From positions 20,033,151 to 20,097,150 of the forward strand of contig CM060118.1 of NCBI GenBank assembly GCA_030522415.1: 64,000 bases of DNA, in the 5' to 3' direction. Made by a program: the position numbers and the translations under genes. Shown here in pieces: positions 38,161 through 50,935 of the stretch. The DNA comes from Channallabes apus. Its lineage: Eukaryota; Chordata; Actinopteri; Siluriformes; Clariidae. A model generated the notes under the pieces. That model did no database searches and was not told the DNA's origin. It saw only the letters and a program-made list of their open reading frames with translations. Position 1 is the first letter of the stretch. Each line of letters opens with the position of its first letter.

Positions 38161-40459
38161 ACATTCAGAATCTAGAATCTGGAATAAAGATCATATTGTA
38201 AATTTTTTTAAATGACACTTTTATTAGTTATGTCCATCATATACGTAATGTAAGAGACCATTGTATATAACTAGATCTATGACAGCACAGAAATAATACC
38301 TGCAAAGTACAGGAGTTGCATGGTAGTATATGTACAGTGCTGGAACAAATGTATCAGGATGAGGGTGTACCTGGGTTTGAAGTTATTGGTATTTTCTGGG
38401 TTTTAAAAAATAGCTTTTTTAAAAAGGGCTGCTAATACCAGTCTTGGAAACAATGTGCTTTAAAAAATATGGCAGCTAATAGCAGTGTTAGTATTCGAAA
38501 TAAATTATAATCACATAAATTGAAATGGAATTAATGAATTAACTTTTTTTTTCTTCCCAGATGAAAGCAGTGAAAAACATCCTGTGAACAACGGTCCTAT
38601 GATCAGAAAGTAAATAAATACAAGGCATATTTTTAATAAAAAGCAAATTATAGATTTGTCCTGAACAACATGGAGAACAAGAGGAGAAGAAAAGAATGAG
38701 AGGTTCAGCAGACACATATCAAAAAACTTGTCCGTAATGCGCAGGCATTCACCCATTGGACCAACAGCTTTCAATTTATTAGCATGACAAAAGACACAAT
38801 CATTTTGGATATGCCTGAATGCTATTTTCATTAACTTTGCAATGATTTATTAACAAAAGTGTCAGGAATGTAATAAAAGCAGCAGGACTTGGCAAAATAC
38901 TGAAACAGGAAAATAGAAAGAATTAAACAACATAAAACAAAAAGAATGCAATGAAAATCATAAGAAGAGGGTGAAATAAGGAAAAAGAAATAAAACACAG
39001 AGAAGTGGTGTGGAGTTTATCTGGCATCATCAGGTGAACAACTCCATCTCTGACAGGGTAGTAACAAAACTCTGCAATTAATACAGAAACATTTCATGTC
39101 AGTGTAATTACCCTGCAGCGAAAGTCAGACAGAGGAAGCAATACCATCATCAGCCAGGCCTGTATTAGCCATGACATACATGCACACACCCTGACATGTA
39201 CACACATACACATGCCAGTGTATTGCATGGTATAAACTCATGCCTTGAGTGAGGAAACAGGAGCCTATACAGGCCTTGTTGACAGTTACTTTCACTTATC
39301 ATGTGGCTTGTCTGCTGTTTCTGTTGGTGGGGCAGATTTTTTTTTTTTCCCCTACACACAGTCCATATTTTTCTTACTCAAAGTTGCAAAAGCCCAACAG
39401 CGCTATTCCTGACATGATGATGGCAAGACCACACTGAAAATCATCAACTCTGCATTATTCTCCTCTTCAGTCCTAAAGATTGCCTGTGCTCACAAAGATC
39501 TCCAGCATTTCCCTCAACTTCAACTTCTTGATGATATATTTTCAAAGCTCCCTTTTTTTCCCCTTCACAGTAGCAAGAATTACTGAGTCAACTCTGTGCA
39601 AAAAGATTATTTTGAAAAGCCAATAGAAAGAGATACTGTAACTATACTACAGAAAAGAAAATATGACCCTAGTCAAGAGTTGCCAAAGTATAGTTAAACT
39701 CACAAAGTGAGAGAGTCCCCTACTTCACCGAGATTTCATCAATGTTTCAGCTGACATAACAAACACCAGATTACACAGAAAGTAAACTAGTTAGCAGACA
39801 GCACCTGTTGTGTAAGCAGGCTGCTTTAGCAAATTATGAAAGCCGTTTGATTACCAATCGGGGAGATTTTGGTATTAACAATAATAATGGAGGATCTGGC
39901 AACCACATACAACCCTCTGCAAATCTTTACAACAGTTGGTATTGCACAGACACTGGCATGATGGGGTGCGTCATACTGTGTGTACAGTAACATTCTGTTG
40001 TGTTTTTGGACAGTGTCCACTTTCAGGGCTCACATTCAAATATACATAAAAAAACAGTAGCGTCCCTCATATTCTTAACAGAACACTTAGTATTTTACGG
40101 AATTAATCTCTATGTGCTGCATCTGTAGTGTAATTATCATTATCGTGGTCAAGATAACCAACATGTTTTTTCTGAACTGAGAACAAAACTGCAAATTCAC
40201 TTTGCATGGAAGTCTACAAACACTCCAACAAGCACTTCAACAAATATGAGACAGACTGTCTTAAGAAAATAAGCAAGATAATAAAATGTGCATGTATTTA
40301 TGTACACTTTCGTGCTTAACATGCGTAATCAGGCACAAACGGCATAATTACATACTGTACATGTGTATATATACCGGTGACAAACAACCACAAATTCCTC
40401 CTTCTGAAAAACTAGAGTCTCTAAAAGCACAAATTATACATTTATATAATTTTCAGACA
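38161..40459. other. Non-coding, no gene seen
   Basis: Moderately AT-rich unique sequence with a short AC-rich patch at 39178-39215 and T runs at 38544 and 39340. No exon or known element. Confidence 0.5.
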
Positions 40460-40461
40460 TA

Positions 40462-41612
40462 CAGTGGCTTGCAAAAGTATTCGGCCCCCTTGAACTTTTC
40501 CACATTTTGCCACATTATGGCCACAAACATGAATAAATTTTATTGGAATTCCACGTGAAAGACCAATACAAAGTGGTGTACACGTGAGAAGTGGAACAAA
40601 AATGATTCAAACCTTTTTTACAAATAAATAACTGCAAAGTGGGGTTTGCGTAATTATTCGTCCCCCTGAGTCAATACTTTGTAGAACCACCTTTTGCTGC
40701 AATTACAGCTGCCAGTCTTTTAGGGTATGTCTCTACCAGCTTTGCACATCTAGAGACTGAAATCCTTGCCCATTCTTCTTTGCAAAACTTCTTTTCCGCC
40801 ACACATAGCGTTTTGCATTTTGGCCAAAAAGTTCCATTTTGGTCTCATCTGACCAGAGCACCTTCTTCCACATGTTTGCTGTGCAAACGGGACTTCTCAT
40901 GGTTTTCTGTTAACAATGGCTTTCTTCTTGCCACTCTTCCATAAAGGCCAACTTTGTGCAGTGCACGACTAATAGTTGTCCTATGGACAGATTCACCCAC
41001 CTGAGCTGTAGATCTCTGCAGCTCGTCCAGAGTCACCATGGGCCTCTTGGCTGCATTTCTGATCAGCGCTCTCCTTGTTCGGCCTGTGAGTTTAGGTGGA
41101 CGGCCTTGTCTGACAGGTTTACAGTTGTGCCATACTCCTTCCATTTCTGAATGATCGCTTGAACAGTGCTCCGTGGGATGTTCAAGGCTTTGGAAATTTT
41201 TTTGTAGCCTAAGCCTGCTTTAAATTTCTCACTAACTTCATCCCTGACCCGTCTGGTGTGTTCTTTGGACTTCATGGTGTTGTTGCTCCCAATATTCTCT
41301 TAGACAACCTCTGAGGCCGTCACAGAGCAGCTGTATTTGTACTGACATTAGATTACACACAGGTGCACTCTATTTAGTCATTAGCACTCATCAGGCAATG
41401 TGGCTGGGCAACTGACTGCACTCAGACCAAAGGGGGTTGAGTTATTTGCAGTTATTTATTTGTAAAAAATGTTTGGAATCATGTATGATTTGCGTTCCAC
41501 GTCTCACGTGTACACCACTTTCTATTGGTTTCTCACGTGGAATTCCAATAAAATTGATTCATGTTTGTGGCTATAATGTGACAAAATGTGGAAAAGTTCA
41601 AGGGGGCCGAAT

Positions 41613-41617
<5 letters not shown>
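40462..41617 (-). mobile_element. Deleted Tc1-family element, fourth family
   Basis: Begins CAGTGGCTTGCAAAAGTATT after a TA (40460-40461). The right arm has the inverse (GGGGGCCGAATAC at about 41603) but its last dozen or so bases are replaced by TA repeats from 41617 on. The minus-strand transposase keeps its DNA-binding domain but lacks most of the catalytic domain. It resembles the common fish family whose tip reads GGCTTGCAAAAGTATTC. Confidence 0.88.
40680..41275 (-). pseudogene. Transposase relic: HTH domain kept, catalytic core deleted
   Basis: Starts at 41275 with MKSKEHTRRVRDEVSEKF. A paired-type HTH follows (GYKKISKALNIPRSTVQAI), then a frameshift near 41100 into a frame with GRPPKLTGRTRRALIRN and a second HTH-like part (SVHRTTISRALHKVGLYGR). 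Past HSKHVEEGALVR a deletion near 40800 joins directly to the C-terminal region, read in reverse at 40680-40790. The DDE residues are absent. If translated, the N-terminal part could still bind its own transposon ends. Confidence 0.88.

Positions 41618-41675
<58 letters not shown>
41617..41675. repeat. TA microsatellite at a transposon tip
   Basis: About 29 uninterrupted TA units starting exactly where the right inverted repeat of the element should end. Confidence 0.95.
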
Positions 41676-41678
<3 letters not shown>

Positions 41679-42620
41679 GGGTTGGCCATTGCTGATCTTT
41701 ATAATGAAAAAATATCTAATACAAAAAAGACTGTTAATTTGGTAAATATTAACATGGTTGTGATTATACAATCAAGGCCTCAAATCAGCTGTGCTGATAT
41801 TCACTACAACAGTATGACCATGAGTTTTATTTTTATTAATTAAAATACTTCTCAAATACCCAACCGCTGGACAGAGCACTGTGTGACTGACAGTCTGAAT
41901 TTCAGCATAAAGAACTATTCCTGACAATGCAAATTTTATTTAGTAAATACAGATAAGTGGAGTCTTACAAACAGTATCAGTATCAAATCTTTTTTTTTTA
42001 ATGCATAGAAATGTAAAAACAGCCAGTCTGCATACATAAGCCTAGAAACCTTGAAAAGTTGCATGCCATGTGCTATAATAATCAATTCCATTTGTAATAG
42101 AAGTATAAACCTCAGGCTTCTACACACTATAATACATTTCAGGTCAAAGACAATAATTTCATATTTGATGATAATATTTGACAACCACTGAATCTTCTAC
42201 AATAACATGAAATGCAAAAAAGAAGGGGAAAAAATTCATTGAGATTTTATTCAGAAGCCCTCCATCCATACTGTGTGACCAGTTTTGTTCAAGGCCTGTC
42301 ATTTATTTGCAAATGATGCTTGTAAATGATGGTGTGAAGAAATATTTTAAAAGCAAATTAAAGAATTAAAGAGTTACAAGCAAATCTATTTTGTAAGCTA
42401 TTGAACAGTTTACTGATCAGTTATAAATATATGAATGACTCGTTATGATTTCATTGTTCATATAAATATAAATAATTGTTTTTATATCAGTTAACTATCC
42501 TTTTTCAGTAATAATTCATTTTTATTCATAATTGATTTACTGTAGAATGAATTATGATCAGTTTATTCATGTTGTATGGATTCCAATCAATCAGTCAAAA
42601 TCATCCAAACATACATCAGC
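41676..42620. other. Non-coding, AT-rich, no gene seen
   Basis: AT-rich unique sequence without supported features. Confidence 0.5.
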
Positions 42621-42742
<122 letters not shown>

Positions 42743-45700
42743 GATTTTAAAAGTACAATATATACGGATATTGAGTACAAGTATTTAGCACATATTAAAA
42801 TCTGCTAAAATATGGCACTTAACAAATAGTATAAAATGTATTAAACTGTGACTGTAAATAAGAAAAAAGTAAAATAGAAATATAAGAAACCAAATATTTC
42901 TCCTAAAATAAGAAGCTGTCATATTGCATTGGACAATATTAAAATGTAATTTTTCCCCATTTCACTTTTGAAGAAAACGAGTTAACAATACTCGTGGTTG
43001 AGACAAATGCAAAAGAGAAACATGATCAAGCTCAGCAAAGCCTTGAACACATCATAATTCGAGCATGTGAAGGGTTTTTCCAGATCACCACACAAGATGA
43101 GACGAGGTTCATCCTGGTAGTACTTTGAACTTCAAAGGAAAGCTAATCATTGTCAGGGACTGAGCATTGTGGTGGGTGGTAAAAATATAAACCCTCAGTC
43201 TGCTTCAACATGTCTTAACCTGAGAACTTAAAGAGCTCCTCACTAGCACTTGCATGGCACCTGGAATGTGCACCTGGACTACACATCTCAGAAAGCTCAG
43301 ACACCTGGCGGAACCCAGGACACAAAGCACAATCTTTTGATCATCTATATGAGATTACTGAAACAGAGAAAATATCTGCTGACCACCTAAACAACTCATG
43401 TTAATTATGAGTGAATCTTCAATAAACCTTTTTTTCTCTCAGTACAGCAAAATGTGTGGAAAAACTTGCCTATTGCACTCACACATGCAACCTGTTGCGA
43501 TTGGTCTGAAAACCTGATGAATTATTTATTTGAGTGATATTAATCATGAACCCAACTATTTGTCACTCAACAACAATGATACAGAAGAAGGCCAAAATCC
43601 AAACTCGCCTTCTTCTGCGAAGTCGGCATGTCAGGAACGACCCTCGTCATGAAGAAGTCCTCTTCTACACCTTCAATTTGATGCGAAATAATCATTGAGG
43701 GATTACCAGAGAGACTGGTACAATTAGTGGAACCTTAATCTAATGTATGTTTGAGAGATAAATATTCCCCTGCCTTCCCCAAGGAAAAATGTCAGGGTGG
43801 TGTAGCATGGCTTGAAAAAGAAACAAATGGGGGGGGGGGGGGGGGGGAACATGTACTCCTTATATATAGTAAATTTTTAGAGGAGCTTATTCTGGCTAAG
43901 GTGCCTGATGAATGAGGTTCCGTTCCTCAGCTCTTTCAGGGAAAGAAAATAAGCTCAACATTGCAATTTAGTAAGCTGTATAAATCAGTTCGTGACCACA
44001 AATAATTCTGCAAGGAGAGAATTTATATGTTTAATTACAGTGTGCAGGTGCCAGGCTTGTCTTCCTCATTATTCTAAGATATATGAAACATGCTTAATAC
44101 CATGTACAACAGCAGGACAAAAGGAAGACAAAGCAATTAGCTGGGCATTATTTAATAAGCTACTTCTACAGGATGCTCCACTTTGGCCTGGTACTTCATA
44201 ACCTACATCTCATTTCACAATGAGAGCGTTCCAGATTCCCTTAGAATGGTTGGCCGTGTTAATTGGTATTTACATTCGTCATTATACTAGTAATTACAAG
44301 AGGTAGAGGTGGATCCTTTCATGTGGTGTTCTTGCTTGAGTACAGTAGGCTACACAAGGGAAGGGGATATTGTGGCCAAACAGTGGTGAACCTTACACAG
44401 AGGGTGTTTTTTTGCAGCCTTTGTTTTTGGAAAGGGGCGACCATTCAGCTCACACATCCTAACAGCATGGAACAAGCAAGGGGCAAAAATAAATAAAATG
44501 AAATAATGAAAATGCAGACTAAAGATACTGCCCATCCACACAGGAGCCTGGAAGCAAATCGGCATGCCAGTGCAGGTGGCAGGAGGTTTAAATACCAAGC
44601 AGATAATGGTCACGAGAGAGCGAGAGCGAGTTAAAGAGCAGTGATGTGAAAGCCACATGTGAGCTAGGCTTCTCTTTTTTCACCACAGGCCACATGCCCT
44701 CACTGCACTCCTAGCCTGGAGATATTTAACCTGTCAGCACAGCCAGGCCCAGATCCTCTGTGTTTTCTAACTTTTCCTTCCTCTTGCTCTCTCTCTCACT
44801 GTTCCTGGAGTTGTTCAGTGATCCCTTCACATGAGGCAGGACCTCACCTCACTGCCAGCTTCCCTACAGCTGCTTGCACTTATACGCATTCTGTATTAAG
44901 CTTGGCCTGTGCTGCTTTGGCATTGTTTGGTAAGCAGGCAATAGTGAACCATGGGAATATCTTGGCTCGAAAGGCCACATGGCCATGCCCAGAATGACAT
45001 GGTCTGCCTGGCCCGAGCCAGTCTCACCGGACTCATCTGGGCATCGCGCCGGACACAAGCCATTGCCTAAAATACCATATTTCACTCCAATATTACCAAA
45101 GCAAGAACGGCTTTGCTATCCTGCTGCTAAAACCCAAAGGTCCTTTCAGACAAAATACATACCAGACTTGTGATATGGTGTCTATAGATGTTTATACAGG
45201 TGCACTATTTTACTATAGCAGAAAGATTTAAGGAAACTTTACTCTAATGTCCTTAGCAATTGTGTTGATAATATTTAGTCAATGTTGTATGACTGGTATT
45301 CTGATGTCACAGGGGACATCAAGTTGATGTACTATATAATAAAGGAAATAATTTCAGCGAACTCAAATATATGCATCGGGCAAAGGTCAAGTTTGAGCTG
45401 AAAAAGAAAACATAAAAGCGAGAGCAAGGTTCTAAAAAGTTTATATGAAGCAGTTCCGCTTGATTACAGCACAGACTCGATTCAGCTAATTACTGATCCA
45501 TGATATGACATGCATGACAGCATTGATAGCAGGATTAATATGAAAGTTGAAGATCATGTTTGAAAAGAAGTAAGAGATGAGGAAGGGAGAGAGCTACATA
45601 CACTAAAATATTAAAGTATGCTGCTGTATCAGTCTTACACATATAAAACAAAGACTGAATCAAACATTTTTGAACTGCATTGTGGGAAGGAAACTGTTAA

Positions 45701-45898
45701 CCCAAATAAAAAAAACAAACTAACATGTTAATAAAGAACTAAGAGAAACCTTTAAGAGTTGTTCAAACGCCATTTAAGGCTTAAATATAAATATATACAG
45801 TAAATGTACGTAAACTCTGATAAGAGAAAAAGAAGGAGTTTGTAATACTATTTAAATTTTAAGGGCAGTAACCTCTAACTGAAGGTGGAATAAATATA
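42743..45898. other. Non-coding, no gene seen
   Basis: Unique sequence. A run of 19 G lies at 43829-43847. Positions 44680-45080 are of higher complexity and GC content. Open frames on both strands at 43992-45173 show no known domain. Confidence 0.5.
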
Positions 45899-46490
45899 TG
45901 AGGGGTGTTCAAACCAGTCAAACCAGGATTTTGATTGTGCAGAATGACAGAAAACAGTTGAGTGTAAGAACTCTGCGATGATTTCTCTATATAATCCCCT
46001 GCTACACAATGCACTTATCTCAGTATTAAACTAGCTCTTGGATACCATTCATCAAAGAGGAAAGTTTTTTTTTTGAAGACTGCCTACTTCATGCATGAAA
46101 TGCTGGCCTCCCAGGAACACCTTTACAAAAACATGTAGAAATCACTTGGACCGCAGTCAGGACGATCTAATTTCCTGTAATGTGCAAGTGGTGTTTGTGA
46201 ATGTTTACATGTACGGATCCCACAGACAGATGCATCTTTTCCGCTTGTTGGTGATAAGTTATCCATTGACTTTCAAGGATCAGGTACTCCACTCGCTGAA
46301 TCACAGGAGTGACCGCACTGGGCTCCGAGTCACCTAGAGTGGGACCATCATTCATGGACATATAGCCTTCATCAAAACGTTTGCATCATTCAAATATCTT
46401 ACTGTGGTCAAAAATCTCGTCACCATATTGTGCTTGAATTCTTCTAAAATTTCTTATGTGCCCTGCAGTGGAATGACATCCCATCCAGAG
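45899..46490 (-). mobile_element. Decayed mariner-like element (3' portion)
   Basis: The left edge reads TA then TGAGGGGTGTTCAAAC, a mariner-like terminus. On the minus strand, remnants of a mariner transposase are visible in the correct order. The opposite inverted terminus, expected above 46490, was not identified. Much more diverged than the Tc1 elements here, hence older. Confidence 0.6.
45980..46440 (-). pseudogene. Mariner-type transposase fossil
   Basis: Reading the minus strand from about 46440: a region like the mariner HTH linker (IFE, CKRFDEGYMSMNDGP), then VEYLILESQWITYHQQAEKM and an HTH-like LSVGSVHVNIHKH. After a large gap, the C-terminal LFDEWYPRASLIL and GDYIEK (45981-45999) appear, the latter being the usual mariner C-terminal signature. 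Stops and frameshifts occur throughout, and the catalytic Asp regions are deleted. Identification rests on motif order, not on any search. Confidence 0.65.
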
Positions 46491-47782
46491 TAAATGTAAA
46501 TGTCATCAGTGATCAGTTTTACACCTTTATTTACAAGAAATTCAATTGCAAGTCCAGGTTTGACTTGAACACTCCTTGTATTAATCTCCTAAAGATTTAC
46601 TGTAGCATTTTTTATGATGATCTATGTACTGTATGGTAGAGAACGGGGTAAAATGATTCAGTTTGGTATTGCAATTTTTTGTATTGTAAATCATGTATTA
46701 CCACATTAACTCCAAAATCAAAATTTTATCTTTTTTTTTTTTTATTCAATTCAATTTTATTTATATAGCGCTTTTAACAGCAGCTTCATAAAATTAAAAG
46801 AAAATTATGGAAATGTAGGAGCAAGTAAACATGTGTATAGAAGGTGTATATAAAGGACATATATTCATATGTGTTTGCATTGTAGGCTGTAACATTGTTG
46901 TTCCTCTATAATCTCTATAATATATTTACACCTTTGGCAGGAAGCACAGCATAGGGGAAGTTTGGTATATCCAAAGAGAGCCAAACAGAAAAGTATCTCA
47001 AGCTCAGGATTAATCCAGGGATCCTACTATAGCTGAAGCAACGCAGCAAAAAAAGTTACTATACCTTGTGTTGTTTTGTGAGCTGACAGGTAGAAACTAA
47101 TGTACTTCTCACAGAAAAAAAAATTGATCTCTGAAATGATTAATTATACACATTTAAAGCTGAATTTATGAATAGCTTTGACTGAAGAATTCATGAAAGT
47201 GCTTCACATAAAGGTTTATTCACTTTTTGAACAACTGTGCTTAGACCACCTTTATAAGTGAGCTTCAAGTAAACAGGTTTTCTTTTCATTCATCAATACA
47301 GAGAAATATGTTGAAATTTGTATTCATCCATATAATTTGAGTTGAATACAGATGCAGTGGATAAAGATTACGTTGAAAACACTGAAGTGTTCCTTTAAGT
47401 CCTTAATAGTGTACAAGAGAAGTACAAAAACCTGTTATTGCAGTATAAATCAGTAAATGGCAAGACAAAAGTTCATGGACAAGAAGAGAGAAAAAAACAC
47501 ACAGACACACAGAATGCACTCATACTGACTGAACAAGTGTGAGCCCTGTGTTTTCACCATGATCACGCTGTCCTCCCTTTACCCAACCAGCTTTACCTTG
47601 AATGCCACTTTTCCATCAGAGTAATTAGCTTTTATGCAGTGAAAAGTGCTTTTGCAGAGGCCAAATCAAATTTGCTCTATTTGAAAGAGGAAGAGAAGGA
47701 GCCATAATAGAAGCTAAGAGGCGCTGGTGTGTCAAAGGGAGCAGGATGGACGGTCGAGGAACGGCCTTGGCGTAGCTCCTAC
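46491..47782. other. Non-coding with a short fish repeat fragment
   Basis: After a T run (46731-46743), TTCAATTTTATTTATATAGC followed by GCTTTTAACAGCAGCTT (about 46748-46786) is a dispersed fish repeat motif I recognise but cannot classify. The rest to 47780 is AT-rich unique sequence. Confidence 0.45.
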
Positions 47783-47869
47783 CTGTCTGAGTCTGACTGG
47801 CAGCCCTCCAACTGCTTAAACGTCCATCAGTCTGTGGTTCCAGCGACTGCCTGGCCTCAACTGTCAATC
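47783..47869 (-). other. Candidate 87-nt exon
   Basis: On the minus strand a pyrimidine/TG tract ends CCCCCAG. It has a branch-point-like CTAAC about 40 nt upstream, and a consensus donor ACAG|GTAGGAG ends the segment. The 87 bases are a multiple of three and open in one frame (phase 1 at both sides), reading LTVEARQSLEPQTDGRLSSW and onward with no stop. The composition (Ser, Gln, Thr) is protein-like. I know no family match, and the other two frames have stops. The open frame extends beyond both splice sites, so chance remains possible. Confidence 0.25.
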
Positions 47870-48282
47870 CTGGGGGACACACACAGACACACATCCACAT
47901 GAGAGTTAGAAAGAGAAAACACAAGCTCTTGGTAAGTACAGCTACTGCAACTCCTACCGCATCAAGCGCCACTCTTTCTGGCAAGAGATGCAAAGCTTGA
48001 AGGACATGCAAACCACAAATCTACACCAGTAATTCCAGCCTGAGAGAATACGGCTCAGCGAGCGGGAGCAAATTATACTTTTAAGCATCTTTCTTTGTTC
48101 CTTGTTTTGTCACATCCTGGAAGGAACTTGATTCGTCTCCTTCGCAACATGGCAGGAGAGGTAGCTGTCGCACCTGTTTTCTGGCACAGAGAAGGTTTGG
48201 GCTTAGGGTCATTTTATAATGAGTAGAGGCAACGCTCACAGGGACTGTCAGATATACCGCAGCCCACCAGCGAGATCAGCCA

Positions 48283-48322
<40 letters not shown>

Positions 48323-49484
48323 GAGAGAGAGCAGGTAGGAGAGTGATAAGAGACAGAGAGGAAGAGAGGAAAGCAGCAGATGAGGAGAGACAGGAGGGAG
48401 GATGACAGTGCCAGGAGCCAGCTGCTGCACGATCTGCACTCTTTTACAGCATTGCATGATGGGAGATGAGCTGACATGGGCTATGAGGTCACACTGGGAT
48501 GGCTGGATTGGATTGGATTGATTTAATAGTAGTGTCTCTCCGTTACCTTGCTGCATCCCAAAAAAAGCAGGCATAACAACCTGAGTAGGATATATTTGCA
48601 CATCGCTAAATACAGACACATAAAAAACGAAAAGAAAAAGGTAAACAGTAGCACCATTTGGATGGTGGGCTGTGCAATCACCTTGTAAAGTGTATTTTAT
48701 GGCCCATTGTTTATGGGCAATTATGATGGCAGGTGTACGAATGAGATGCGCACACACCCGGTTTGAAGCATGCGGCGGTTTGGGATGTTGAAAACAAAGA
48801 CGCTTAATATCCATCTGCGTGTATTAATAAGTGTGTAAAGACGTAGTGCGTTTATGTGTGAGTGTAATATGATGGGTACAAGTTATTCGGTCCCATATTC
48901 TGCATCCTACGCCCGTTTCTCACCATCCTGCTGTCGACTTTATCTTCATCTTCCTCCTGCCTCATGTCTGGGCCCTGACGCACTCCCGACCCCCTTACAC
49001 ACATTTCGGTCATCTCTGGTGTATCTCACATGTATGTACGCCTCCTATATATATGTTATCACCATGCCTTTTTATATCATATAGTACACCGCGGTACGCT
49101 GTATGCCAGCACTTTTATAACCTGAACATCGGTTTCCTTGCCTTTTTTTTCAACTGCCTTTGGGCTCCATTTGCCCAAGAGGTCTTTAAATGCGATCAAA
49201 GAAGAGATTAGAAGAGCACCACAGAAGGTATTTAAAAACAAAGGCTGTTGTTGTTGCGCCGTGGTGTCCTAGCGTGAGAGTCCGTGCTGTTAGAGTGCTC
49301 GAATTCAGCTCAGCCCTTAAACACACTCAGAGGCTTAGCAGAGCACGGGGGAAATGATTAAAAACCTTCAGCATTTTTAGCCGCTTCCAAAAATAAGTTC
49401 GCTTTGATGTGTGTTTGTGTTGAGGGCAAGACCGTTGTTGTTATTGTTGTTGTTTCATTTTATTTTTCTCCCCCCTGCCCCAAG
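47870..49484. other. Unique non-coding DNA, no supported gene
   Basis: Includes a GA microsatellite (listed separately) and high-complexity sequence at 48660-49130. Leu/Ser-rich minus-strand frames across 48214-48814 are produced partly by the GA repeat. Confidence 0.45.
48286..48331. repeat. GA microsatellite
   Basis: AG array with one GACAG interruption. Confidence 0.95.
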
Positions 49485-49502
49485 TGGTACAAGAGAACAC
49501 AG
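49485..49502 (+). other. Candidate 18-nt microexon
   Basis: An almost unbroken 30-nt pyrimidine tract ends GCCCCAAG, followed by 18 bases (TGG TAC AAG AGA ACA CAG) and then a full-consensus donor CAG|GTAAGTG. The 18 bases read WYKRTQ in the first frame, with no stop in that frame. Exons this small are typical of neural microexons. The acceptor is non-microsatellite sequence, which makes this stronger than the 27-nt candidate at 18258. The host gene is unknown, and strand-compatible neighbours were not found. Confidence 0.25.
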
Positions 49503-49844
49503 GTAAGTGACACAGGTGTCCTATGCTCTTCTGCCCAGGGCCTTGTGTATTGTTTTTTTTTCTGTAAAATGACCCCTTACAAAGGAAGAAATAGAGAAAA
49601 AGAGGGGGGAAATGAGAGTGAGAAAGTGAGTAGGAGACTAAAGCAGGGAAGGAGAGACTGTGAGTGTGTGGGTATGTGTGTAGCACAGTTAGAGCCCATT
49701 TCTGCAAGGGCCCCTGGCTACAGTGTTCAAACAGCCATGATATTAAAATAAAAAGTGTGCAGAAGCGTTGGGGTTTGGAGCGATCCATAGTGAGGTATTG
49801 ATCAAGGTTAGGGCTCATCCTGATCATGATGCTGGCTGGAGGGC

Positions 49845-49879
<35 letters not shown>

Positions 49880-50935
49880 ACTCACACACACACACACACA
49901 CAAACTTACAAATAGGTGTGTATTCTAAAAATGGGATTCCACATCTGAACTAACAAGAACATCTCAGGGGGCTCTTTGAGGCTCTAAGGAGAGCAAAAAA
50001 AATTACTGTTCTTTCTTTCATTCTTTCTTTTTCTCAAGATAGCGACACTAACCAGCTCAGCATGTGCCCAAGACACCAGCAAGTTCTTTCTAGAGAAAAA
50101 AATAATAAAAGAGAGAAAAAAAATGAAATCAGGTCTATAGGAGAACTCTCATCTTCACTCAATTTGCTTGTTTATGCTGGTGAAGAGGCATGCTGACTGT
50201 GACAGACATGAATCTCCACCTCGTGCTACCGGAAGCTCCGGTGTGGAAAGTGAAGTTTTAAAGGGAACATGGAGGATTTATAAGCTCTTTCATAGACAAT
50301 GTGGGACTACTCGAGTTTTCATGTGCTGCCTTTTAAAACATGTCTGCAGCTTTACTCAGCGTGGGCTAAAACAGGACTGAACACATGCTGCTGTATGAGG
50401 AAAGCATAACTGCACCTTGAGCAAGTGCTCTCTGATGAAAGAAAAGAGAGAAGTACTTTTTTGTTTATTTTTTTTTTTCAGCTAGCCTGAAAAAAGAAAA
50501 ATGCTTATGAAAATGAAGGTGATGTTTGAGTGCTCTCTCTGAATAGGTTTACGAGCATATATACAGCATATGCACCTGCGTGAAACAAGGCCAAGTGCTC
50601 ATATACGCTTAGAAATGAAATAAAAATAAAAAATAACTGTCAGAAAGTGATCTTTGTAATAAGGTAGTTGCTAGCTTTCTTCAAGTAAATGAACGTACTT
50701 CTTTTCAACGTGTGCTAAAGGGGGGGGGGGGATGTTGACTTGTACTTGTACTAACTCCCACTCTGTAATAAAGTTTAAGTAAAATAATATACATGAATCC
50801 CTTGTGTAAGCACATGTTTTCCACGGAGATCCTGTAAGTTTGTGTAGATTTAAACCAGAGTACAGTAACATCAGGCACTGCTATATAGACTAATTATACT
50901 GTATGCTGTCACTGCTTTATCATATTTTATTTAAT
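49503..50935. other. Non-coding, no gene seen
   Basis: Contains a CT/CA compound microsatellite at 49845-49902, T runs near 50470 and a G run at 50720-50731. Open frames are short and without domains. Confidence 0.5.
49845..49902. repeat. Compound CT/CA microsatellite
   Basis: CT units, then CTCA, then CA units. Confidence 0.95.

Noticed and set aside
43829..43847. Run of 19 G as a G-quadruplex regulatory site
   Set aside because: Homopolymer with no nearby promoter or gene. Simple slippage is sufficient.
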